The notes under the pieces are model-generated. The model did not search any database. It worked only from the letters and a program-made list of their open reading frames with translations, and had not been told where the DNA came from. From positions 620,001 to 684,000 of the forward strand of contig NZ_JASERL010000004.1 in assembly GCF_030766935.1 (NCBI RefSeq): a stretch of 64,000 nt of DNA, in the 5' to 3' direction. The DNA is from Streptomyces sp. KL109B. Lineage in GTDB: Bacteria > Actinomycetota > Actinomycetes > Streptomycetales > Streptomycetaceae. Numbering within the stretch: position 1 is the stretch's first letter; each line of letters opens with the position of its first letter. Below are positions 32,942 through 40,005 of the stretch, in pieces. Both the position numbers and the translations under genes were made by a program.

Positions 32942-33631
32942 TCAGTGCTGGTAGCCGTAGACGCCGCGCGACTGGTCGCGCACGAGGCGGCCGTGCTCCA
33001 GCTCGATGACGCGCTTGCGCATCTGGTCCACGATGTTCTGGTCGTGGGTGGCCATGATCACGGTGGTGCCCGTCCGGTTGATCCGGTCGAGCAGCTTCAT
33101 GATGCCGACCGAGGTCTGCGGGTCGAGGTTGCCGGTCGGCTCGTCCGCGATCAGCAGCTTGGGCCGGTTCACGAAGGCCCGCGCGATGGCCACGCGCTGC
33201 TGCTCACCACCGGACAGCTCGCCCGGCATGCGGTCGTCCTTGCCGCCGAGGCCGACGAGGTCGAGGACCTGCGGCACGGACTTGCGGATCTCGCCGCGGG
33301 ACTTGCCGATGACCTCCTGCGCGAAGGCGACGTTTTCGCCGACCGTCTTGTTGGGCAGGAGACGGAAGTCCTGGAAGACCGTGCCGAGCTGGCGGCGGAT
33401 CTGCGGGACCTTCCAGTTGGATACGCGGCCGAGGTCCTTGCCCAGCACGTGCACCTGGCCGTGGCTGGCCCGCTCCTCGCGCAGCACGAGGCGCAGGAAC
33501 GTCGACTTGCCGGAGCCGGACGAGCCGACCAGGAAGACGAACTCACCGCGCTCGACCTCCAGGGAGACATCCCTGAGGGCGGGCCGGGTCTGCTTGGGAT
33601 AGACCTTGGAGACGTTGTCGAATCGGATCAC
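32942..33631 (-). CDS. ftsE: cell division ATP-binding protein FtsE
   Basis: ABC ATPase (229 aa) driving FtsX. Walker A GSSGSGKST, Q-loop VFQDFRLLPNKTV, signature LSGGEQQRVAIARA, Walker B LLIADEPTGNLD and switch His in IMATHDQ are all intact. The N-terminus VIRFDNVSKVYPK starts at a GTG (33631) with GAGGCG about 8 nt upstream; a more distant ATG lacks a site. Forms the ftsEX operon with the next gene. Placed upstream of protease, smpB and ssrA, as is usual in actinomycetes. Confidence 0.95.
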   Translation of the reverse strand: MIRFDNVSKVYPKQTRPALRDVSLEVERGEFVFLVGSSGSGKSTFLRLVLREERASHGQVHVLGKDLGRVSNWKVPQIRRQLGTVFQDFRLLPNKTVGENVAFAQEVIGKSRGEIRKSVPQVLDLVGLGGKDDRMPGELSGGEQQRVAIARAFVNRPKLLIADEPTGNLDPQTSVGIMKLLDRINRTGTTVIMATHDQNIVDQMRKRVIELEHGRLVRDQSRGVYGYQH

Positions 33632-33932
33632 GGGTGCGCCTCGGTGCATCGGGGGGCGTCGGAGGTAGGTGTGCGTGACCATACGCGAAGCCGCGCGCGG
33701 AGCGCAGGCGCCGTCCCCGGTTGAGCGTTTTATCCCGCTGTGACGCCGGATGAGTCGCCGGTTTTGTCCGTCCCGTACCTGGTAGGGGGCCGATCCCTCA
33801 AGGGAGGCGCGCCTAAAGTCCGGGAAGCTGGCACAGTGGTAGGGGGAACGGTTGCGTTTCCCGGAGCGTTGAGCGGAGAGAACGAATGGGTACCCGCCCG
33901 GACGACTCCGCCGCGCGGGAGAGGAGAAGCGC
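33632..33932. other. divergent intergenic region, ftsE / small zinc-ribbon gene
   Basis: A 301-bp space between two divergent genes. It includes AT-richer patches (gagcgttttatccc near 33723) that may hold promoters, but no clear -35/-10 pair, RNA gene or dyad that I can support. The ribosome site of the small downstream gene is GGAGAGGAG, 6 nt before its ATG. Confidence 0.5.
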
Positions 33933-34124
33933 ATGACCTACGACCGGCTGGTGTGCGCGAACTGCGCGGCGCCCGTGAGCGAGGGCCGCTGCCCGGTGTG
34001 CCGGGCGAACCGCGAGCGGATGCAGCAGCAGAACCCGCTGTCCGCGCTGAGCCCCATGGCGCTGGTCGCGCTCGTGGCCGTGCTCGTGGCGGCGATGGCG
34101 CTGCTCGCGCATCAGACGGTGTAG
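33933..34124 (+). CDS. small zinc-ribbon membrane protein
   Basis: 63-residue protein. The N-terminal half has two CxxC knuckles (CANC at about 8-11 and CPVC at 20-23), a zinc-ribbon-like pattern. The C-terminal half is one membrane helix (PMALVALVAVLVAAMALLAHQ). A strong ribosome site (GGAGAGGAG) precedes the ATG. No function is known to me. It is convergent with the LAETG surface protein and shares its palindromic terminator. A hypothetical protein, but coding is well supported by codon bias, start signal and terminator. Confidence 0.8.
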   Translation: MTYDRLVCANCAAPVSEGRCPVCRANRERMQQQNPLSALSPMALVALVAVLVAAMALLAHQTV

Positions 34125-34142
34125 CCGCCGCACACAGACATG

Positions 34143-34180
34143 CGAAAGGGCCCGGAGCCGATCGGCTCCGGGCCCTTTCG
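34143..34180. terminator. bidirectional terminator, perfect 38-bp palindrome
   Basis: CGAAAGGGCCCGGAGCCGA followed at once by its complement. It separates the convergent zinc-ribbon gene (18 bp away) and the LAETG protein gene (16 bp away). Confidence 0.88.
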
Positions 34181-34196
34181 TACGGCGTGTCGCGCG

Positions 34197-35000
34197 TTAC
34201 GCGGCGGTACCGCGACCGCCGGCGAGGCGCGGCAGGAGTCGGAAGCCGACACCGCCCGCGATCATCGTGGCGGCGCCGATCACCAGGAACGTGGTGCCGG
34301 AGGAACCCGTCTCGGCGAGCTCACCGCTCGGCTTGGCAGCCGCGCCCGTGCCGGTGCCGGTCTGCTCGGCGGGCTCGGAACCGGTGTCGTTCAGGCCTTC
34401 CTTGCCCTGGCCCTGCTCGACGGGGTTGTTGTTGCCGTCGGGGGTGGTGTTGTCGCCACCGCCGGTGGCGGAACCGCCACCGGTGCTGGAGCCGCCGCCC
34501 GTGGAGTCGTCGCCGCCGGAGGTGGAGCCGCCGGTGGACTGGTCGCCGCCGGTGCCGCCGGTGGACTGGTCGCCGCCGGTGCTGCTGCCGCCGGTGGACT
34601 GGCCGCCACCGTTGCCGTTGCCGGAGGTGATGCCGCCGTTCTGGTTGCCCTGGGTCAGGCCGCCGTTCTCGTTGCCGGAGGTGATGCCGCCGTTCTCGTT
34701 GCCCGAGGTGACGCCACCGTTCTCGTTGCCCGAGGTGATGCCGCCGTTCTCGTTGCCGGAGGTGACACCGGCGATACCGCTGCCCGGGTCCTCGTCCTCG
34801 GGCGGCTCGTCGTCGGCGGGCGGGTCAGCGGGCTTGCCCTTGCTGTCCCAGCAAACGAGGCCGAGCGGGCCGCACGTCTTGCCGCTCTCCTCATCGATGG
34901 TGTCGGCAGAGGCCACGCCCGCTGCGGTCAGCGAGGCGCCAGCCGCGATCACCGCACCGGCCGCTATCCGCGCCACGCGGATCCGCGTCTTCTTGGTCAT
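34197..35000 (-). CDS. sortase-anchored surface protein with LAETG motif and NGG repeats
   Basis: Secreted, cell-wall-anchored protein (267 aa). Signal peptide: RIRVARIAAGAVIAAGASLTAAGVASA, cleaved about residue 33. A short domain with two Cys (TCGPLGLVCWDSKG) is followed by an acidic Pro-rich linker, six 9-residue repeats of the form (V/I)TSGNENGG, a Ser/Thr/Gly stalk (STGG repeats), then LAETG, a hydrophobic helix TTFLVIGAATMIAGGVGF and an Arg-containing tail. LAXTG is the class E sortase signal in streptomycetes. No sortase gene is in the window. No catalytic domain: a structural or adhesive surface role is likely (inference). Confidence 0.88.
   Translation of the reverse strand: MTKKTRIRVARIAAGAVIAAGASLTAAGVASADTIDEESGKTCGPLGLVCWDSKGKPADPPADDEPPEDEDPGSGIAGVTSGNENGGITSGNENGGVTSGNENGGITSGNENGGLTQGNQNGGITSGNGNGGGQSTGGSSTGGDQSTGGTGGDQSTGGSTSGGDDSTGGGSSTGGGSATGGGDNTTPDGNNNPVEQGQGKEGLNDTGSEPAEQTGTGTGAAAKPSGELAETGSSGTTFLVIGAATMIAGGVGFRLLPRLAGGRGTAA
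34605..34766. repeat. six tandem 27-bp coding repeats
   Basis: Six 27-bp units inside the LAETG protein gene encode (V/I/L)T(S/Q)GN(E/Q/G)NGG. Units 1-4 are nearly identical in DNA. Unit 5 has Gln codons (LTQGNQNGG) and unit 6 a Gly (ITSGNGNGG). Being in frame, unit number could vary without loss of the protein. Confidence 0.9.
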
Positions 35001-35354
35001 CAGTCTGCTACCCCCAGTAGCCAATCGTCAGTGGAGCAGCGTCAGGGACTGCGTTCAACAGGAGGCAGCAGAGGCCTCGTTCACCTCTCCCCCGTTCACA
35101 CGCGTCCCACTAATACGCATGCCGCGCGCCAGCCTTTCCACTTTTCGGACCAGCGTCAAGGCCGTTGCGCACGTAATGTCCATAATTGGGCGAGTTGACC
35201 GCCATACGAACATGTGACTGTGACGTAAATGCCAGGTCGTTCTTCACGAGTAGAACACAACTGGAGAGGCGGGAGGGGCAAAACGAAAGGCAACTGTCGT
35301 TCCGTGAACGGCAGTTGCCTTTGTCTTCGTTGAATCCCGGAGTTACTCCCGGCG
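35001..35354. other. 354-bp gap: surface-protein promoter region and prfB terminator
   Basis: Only AT-richer upstream DNA of the LAETG gene and, at 35287-35323, a prfB terminator are seen. AAAGGCAACTG (35287-35297) pairs with CAGTTGCCTTT (35313-35323), extended inward by CGTT/AACG with one mismatch and followed by T-rich sequence on the opposite strand. No other gene is supported. Confidence 0.7.
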
Positions 35355-36461
35355 TTACTTCTCCTGCTGCTTGCGCCAGCGAATCCCGGCCTCAAGGAAG
35401 CCGTCGATCTCGCCGTCGAGCACGGACTGCGGGTTGCCGACCTCGAACTCGGTGCGCAGGTCCTTGACCATCTGGTACGGGTGCAGGACGTAGGAACGCA
35501 TCTGGTTGCCCCAGGAGTTGCCGCCGTCGCCCTTGAGGGCGTCCATCTTGGCCTGCTCCTCCTGGCGGCGGCGCTCGAGGAGCTTGGCCTGGAGGACGTT
35601 CATGGCCGTGGCCTTGTTCTGGATCTGCGAGCGCTCGTTCTGGCAGGAGACCACGATGCCGGTGGGGATGTGGGTCAGGCGGACCGCGGAGTCCGTCGTG
35701 TTCACGCCCTGGCCGCCGGGGCCCGAGGACCGGTAGACGTCGACACGCAGTTCGGACTCGTCGATGTCGATGTGGTCGGTCTGCTCGACCACCGGGAGCA
35801 CCTCGACGCCCGCGAAGGACGTCTGGCGGCGGCCCTGGTTGTCGAACGGCGAGATGCGCACCAGGCGGTGCGTGCCCTGCTCGACCGAGAGCGTCCCGTA
35901 CGCGTACGGGACCTTGACGGCGAAGCTGGTCGACTTGATGCCGGCCTCTTCCGCGTACGACGTCTCGTAGACCTCGGTCTTGTAGCCGTGCCGCTCGGCG
36001 TAGCGCAGGTACATGCGCTGCAGCTGCTCGGCGAAGTCGGCGGCGTCGACGCCGCCGGCCTCCGCGCGAATGTTGACGATCGCCTCGCGGGAGTCGTACT
36101 CACCGGAAAGGAGCGTGCGGACTTCCATCTCGTCCAGCGCCTTCTTGACGGACTTGAGCTCGGACTCGGCCTCGGCGCGGGTGTCCGGATCGTCCTCCTC
36201 GTCGGCCATTTCGAAAAGGACCCCGAGGTCGTCGAGACGACCGCGCAGGGCTTCGGCCTTGCGGACCTCCGCCTGGAGGTGGCTCAGCTTGCTGGTGATC
36301 TTCTGCGCCGCCTCCGGGTCGTCCCACAGGGACGGCGCGGCCGCCTGCTCCTCGAGCACGGCGATATCTGCCCTCATCTTGTCGAGGTCCAGGACGGCCT
36401 CGATCGACTCCATGGTCGAGGAGAGGGACTTCAGCTCTTCGGAAACATCGACGACTGCCAC
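35355..36461 (-). CDS. prfB: peptide chain release factor 2
   Basis: RF2 (368 aa), terminating at UGA and UAA. The UGA-recognition tripeptide Ser204-Pro205-Phe206 (RISPFDNQG) and the GGQ at 249-251 (SSGPGGQGVNTTDSAVRLTH) are present. The N-terminal helical domain (EELKSLSSTMESIEAVLDLDKMRADIAVLEEQ in two stretches) is intact. The reading frame is continuous: the programmed +1 frameshift site found in many bacterial prfB genes is absent here, as in other high-GC actinobacteria. ATG at 36461. It precedes the surface protein gene on the same strand but is separated by a terminator. Confidence 0.95.
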   Translation of the reverse strand: MAVVDVSEELKSLSSTMESIEAVLDLDKMRADIAVLEEQAAAPSLWDDPEAAQKITSKLSHLQAEVRKAEALRGRLDDLGVLFEMADEEDDPDTRAEAESELKSVKKALDEMEVRTLLSGEYDSREAIVNIRAEAGGVDAADFAEQLQRMYLRYAERHGYKTEVYETSYAEEAGIKSTSFAVKVPYAYGTLSVEQGTHRLVRISPFDNQGRRQTSFAGVEVLPVVEQTDHIDIDESELRVDVYRSSGPGGQGVNTTDSAVRLTHIPTGIVVSCQNERSQIQNKATAMNVLQAKLLERRRQEEQAKMDALKGDGGNSWGNQMRSYVLHPYQMVKDLRTEFEVGNPQSVLDGEIDGFLEAGIRWRKQQEK

Positions 36462-36524
36462 AAGACCAGCCTAACGGCTGGTGCAAGTGATCCGTTCCGG
36501 CCCTGGGCTCGCCGCTTCGGGCCC

Positions 36525-37766
36525 CTACGGTTCCGTGGGCGCGGAATTGTTGCTGTCCACGGGCGGCGCCTCGTCCGAGCCCGACGTGGCCGCCCATACG
36601 CCGCCGCCGACCGCGGCGACGAGAACGAGCCCGGCCGCGCCGAGCGTGATGCGTCTGCGGCGGGTGGCGTGCCGGTTGCGGGCCGAGCCGGGGCGGGGTG
36701 AGCCGTGGGCGCGAGGGGCGCGGGCCGTGCCGCGGGCGCCGCCGGCCAGTTCGTCCGGTGCCGGGACCCTCATCGACGTATGGGTGTCGCGGTTGGAGTC
36801 CTTGGGGGCGGAGCCGGGGACCAGGGAGACGGCGCCGCGGCGGGGCTTCTCCGGGGGCTCCTGCGGGGCCTGTGCGCTCGGCTCCGGCTCCTCGTCGGGG
36901 TCGGGCTCCGTCTCCGGCTCGTCCACGTCGAGCGGGGGCAGGCCGACCAGCAGCGGCTGCAGTTCGCGCAGCCGGGTGGCGAGTTCGGAGGCGCGCAGCC
37001 GGGAGGCGGGGGCCTTGGCGAGGCACTGGATGAGCAGCTGCCACAGCTCGTCGGGGATGCCGGGGAGCGGGACCACCGTCTCCGTGACGTGCCGGCGCAG
37101 GATGGCGCCGGGGTGGCCGCCGCCGAAGGGCGTGAAGCCCGCGAGGAGTTCGTACAGGACCGTCGCGAGGGCGTAGATGTCGACGGCCGCGCGCGCGGGC
37201 AGGCCCTCGATGACCTCGGGGGCGAGGTAGTCCGGCGTACCGATGATCTTTGTCGCGCGGGTGCGGCGCGGGGTGTCGATCAGCTTGGCGATGCCGAAGT
37301 CGGTGAGCAGCGCGGGGTGCGATCCGCCGGGGCCGAGCTCGCCCTGCATGTCCAGGAGTACGTTCTCCGGCTTGACGTCGCGGTGCACGATGCCCGCGGC
37401 GTGCGCGGCGGCGAGGCCCTCCGCGACGTCCGCGACGATGGCGACGGCGGCCTCCGGGGGCAGCCTGCGCTCGCGCTCCAGGCGCGTCCGCAGGTCCGTG
37501 CCGCGTACGAGGTCCATGACGAGCGCCAGGTCGTTCCCGTCGACCACCAGGTCGCGGACGCCCACCACGCGCGCGTGGTCGAGGCTCAGCAGGGCGGTGC
37601 GCTCCTGGACGAAGCGGCCGACCAGTTCCTGGTCGGAGGCGAGGTCCTCGCGCAGCAGTTTGATGGCGACCGGCCCCTCGGGTCCCTCGCCCAGCCACAC
37701 CGTGCCCGCACTGCCGCGCCCCAGGATCTGGTGTGCGGTGTACCGGCTGCCGATCTTCCGTGCCAA
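36525..37766 (-). CDS. pkaB: membrane Ser/Thr protein kinase PkaB
   Basis: Hanks-type kinase (413 aa). The kinase domain spans about 8-270: glycine loop LGRGSAGTVW, Lys in VAIKLL, HRDVKPENVL catalytic loop, TDFGIAKL and GTPDYLAPE activation segment. An acidic linker, a Ser/Arg/His-rich stretch and one membrane helix (LGAAGLVLVAAVGGGVWAAT, about 375-395) follow, then a roughly 18-residue external tail with no sensor domain. Length and position beside a second kinase match PkaB of S. coelicolor (about 417 aa, from memory). 124 bp downstream of pkaA on the same strand. Targets unknown. Confidence 0.88.
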   Translation of the reverse strand: MARKIGSRYTAHQILGRGSAGTVWLGEGPEGPVAIKLLREDLASDQELVGRFVQERTALLSLDHARVVGVRDLVVDGNDLALVMDLVRGTDLRTRLERERRLPPEAAVAIVADVAEGLAAAHAAGIVHRDVKPENVLLDMQGELGPGGSHPALLTDFGIAKLIDTPRRTRATKIIGTPDYLAPEVIEGLPARAAVDIYALATVLYELLAGFTPFGGGHPGAILRRHVTETVVPLPGIPDELWQLLIQCLAKAPASRLRASELATRLRELQPLLVGLPPLDVDEPETEPDPDEEPEPSAQAPQEPPEKPRRGAVSLVPGSAPKDSNRDTHTSMRVPAPDELAGGARGTARAPRAHGSPRPGSARNRHATRRRRITLGAAGLVLVAAVGGGVWAATSGSDEAPPVDSNNSAPTEP

Positions 37767-37890
37767 GACTGCTCCTACAGACGCGTGTTGGCGCCCAAGC
37801 TACGCGGCTCGGACGCCAACCTGCGCATCAGAGGGGGAAATCACCCGTCGGATGTCGACAAATCTCCAACGTCACGGAGAAGTTGCCGGG

Positions 37891-39561
37891 CTAGTTGCCG
37901 GTTTTGCTCCCCAGGTCGCCGATCCAGCCGGACACGGTGGAGAACCAGTCGGAGAGCTGGTCCCAGTAGCCCTTGCCGGTGCCGATCCAGTCCTGGAGCG
38001 GGGTGAACTCCCAGACGAGCCAGCTCACCACGAAGAGCATCACGATCATGAACAGGCAGCCCTTGAGGCAGCCAAGACCCGGAATCTTCATCCGGTTCGG
38101 GCTGCGGCGGCGCGGCTCACGCGGCTCGCGCGGCTCCCTCGGGGGGCGCGCGGGCTGCTGCGGCGGCGCGTACTGCTGGGGCTGCGGCCGCTGTTGGGGC
38201 TGGGGCCGCTGCGCGTACTGCTGCGGCTGCTGTTGCTGCTGTTGTTGCTGCTGCGGCTGCGCGACCTGGCGCTGCGGGCGGCGGCGCAGCGGGTCCTGGT
38301 CCGGGGCGAGGTACTGGACCTGCGTCTGCTCGTTGCGGTCCCGCGCGGCGCGCAGCTGGTCGCCCCAGGCGTCCGGCATCTGCTGCGGCGGGCCCTGCGG
38401 CATCGGCGGCATGACGGCGGTCGGGTCGGCCGCGTCGCCGCCCTGGTCGTTGCCCTGCTGGCGCATGACGCTGGTGGCCGCGTTCGGGTCGTACGCCCCC
38501 GCCGCGGCGGCACCCGCGGCCGCGCCCGCGGCACCGGCGAGACCGGCCGCCGCCGCGTTGTTGGGCAGCACCTGCGTGGGGTCCGCGTCCGAGGTGCCGG
38601 GCGTGCCCGGAACCTGGGCCGGGGTGGGGTCCGGCGTCAGGAGCGCGCCGACGCCCTCGGCGGCGGCGATCTGCGCGCTGCTCGCGTGCACGCCGATGCC
38701 CTCGGCGACGGTGCGCAGGCCGCGTGCGAGGTTCTCCGCGCTGGGCCGTTCGTCCGGGTTCTTGCGCAGGCAGCGCTCGATGACCGTCCACAGCGGGTCC
38801 GGGACCGTGGACGGGCGGCGCGGCTCGGAGCTGAGGTGCTGGTGCAGGACTTCGAGGGCCGAGCCACCGGAGAACGGGGGCCGGCCCGTGACCAGCTCGT
38901 ACAGCAGGATGCCGGCGCCGTAGACGTCGACGGCGCTGGTCTGCGGGCGGCCCTCGGCGGACTCCGGCGCCACGTAGGCGGGCGTGCCGACGAACTCGTG
39001 GGTGCGGGTCAGGCCCGGGGAGTCGGCGAGGCGGGCGATGCCGAAGTCGGTGAGCATCGGGTACATCTCAGCAGTGCCGTCCGGGTCCCACTTCAGCAGG
39101 ACGTTCGCCGGCTTCAGGTCGCGGTGCACGACGCCGTCCGCGTGCGAGGCGGCCAGCGCGTCGGCGATCTGGGCCGTCAGGAGCGCGGCGCCGACCGGCG
39201 AGAACGGGCCGTTCTCGCGCAGGTACTTGTGCAGGTCCGGGCCCTCGACGAGGTCCATCACGAGGGCGAGCAGCTCGCCCTCGACGACCAGGTCGCGGGT
39301 GCGCACGATGTTCGGGTGGGTGAGCCTCAGCAGGACGGAGCGCTCTCTCAGGAAGCGCATCACCACGTCGGCGTCGTTGGCGAGCTCCTCCTTGAGGACC
39401 TTGATCGCGACCGTCTCACCGGGCTGTCCCGCGACGGCCGCCTCCGCGCCCGCCGTCTCGCGCTGGCGGGCTCGCCAGACGGTGCCCGTGGCGCCGCGTC
39501 CGAGCGGCTCCTCGAGCAGGTACTTGCTGCCTACCGGCCGCACGTCATGCGCTCCCTGCAT
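37891..39561 (-). CDS. pkaA: membrane Ser/Thr protein kinase PkaA
   Basis: Hanks-type kinase (556 aa). Kinase domain about 13-280: LGRGATGTVW, VAIKVLKEE, HRDLKPANVLL, TDFGIARL, GTPAYVAPE. Then come an Ala-rich linker, a Gln/Pro-rich region with nine consecutive Gln flanked by QP pairs, basic PREPREPREPRRR, one membrane helix (GCLFMIVMLFVVSWLVWEF, about 496-515) and an external aromatic, Trp-rich tail (LQDWIGTGKGYWDQLSDWFSTVSGW). The autophosphorylating domain is complete. It lies upstream of pkaB and divergent from an FHA-domain gene, so phospho-threonine signalling to that protein is plausible (inference). Confidence 0.9.
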   Translation of the reverse strand: MQGAHDVRPVGSKYLLEEPLGRGATGTVWRARQRETAGAEAAVAGQPGETVAIKVLKEELANDADVVMRFLRERSVLLRLTHPNIVRTRDLVVEGELLALVMDLVEGPDLHKYLRENGPFSPVGAALLTAQIADALAASHADGVVHRDLKPANVLLKWDPDGTAEMYPMLTDFGIARLADSPGLTRTHEFVGTPAYVAPESAEGRPQTSAVDVYGAGILLYELVTGRPPFSGGSALEVLHQHLSSEPRRPSTVPDPLWTVIERCLRKNPDERPSAENLARGLRTVAEGIGVHASSAQIAAAEGVGALLTPDPTPAQVPGTPGTSDADPTQVLPNNAAAAGLAGAAGAAAGAAAAGAYDPNAATSVMRQQGNDQGGDAADPTAVMPPMPQGPPQQMPDAWGDQLRAARDRNEQTQVQYLAPDQDPLRRRPQRQVAQPQQQQQQQQQPQQYAQRPQPQQRPQPQQYAPPQQPARPPREPREPREPRRRSPNRMKIPGLGCLKGCLFMIVMLFVVSWLVWEFTPLQDWIGTGKGYWDQLSDWFSTVSGWIGDLGSKTGN

Positions 39562-40005
39562 CGGTACTTGCTTGGGTCACCCGGTTCCGGGTGTTCCGAC
39601 CCACTCTAGTGGCGGATTCCCCGGTACTGGCTGTCGATCTTCTGTGGCCTTCGCCCCTCACCGGGACTTCTCGGCCTACCCGTGTTCGACGGAAAGACGC
39701 ACGGCTGGGGCCATTGGTTGCCGAGGGGTGACGTGACCGATCTCAAGAGGTGCGCGAGCAGGCACTTTTACGGGCAGAGGCGACCAATCAAGATCACTTA
39801 CGGGTGGCTGGGAATGTAATCTGCGGCCTGCAAGGCCTCGATTGAGGGTGGTGGAGGGTGACGGGCGGGCGTGTTGTCAGCGGCAGGTGCAAGGATGCTT
39901 TGCAGCACTGGCTGACGTGCCCGTGGCGGTGGGGGATCTGCGGTGGGGGACCGCGGGCCAGCCCCTCGTTTCCGGGCGCCCGCGCAGAAGGGACCGCAGG
40001 CGGCG
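39562..40005. other. divergent region between pkaA and FHA/FtsK-like gene
   Basis: 444 bp with no gene I can support. AT-richer patches (gatcaagatcacttacggg near 39787 and gaatgtaatctgc near 39812) may carry promoters for either gene. The 3' part is coding-like for a short extension upstream of the FHA gene start but has no good start codon. Confidence 0.5.

Noticed and set aside
35355..36461. Programmed frameshift in prfB
   Set aside because: The frame is continuous from the ATG with no in-frame UGA near codon 25.
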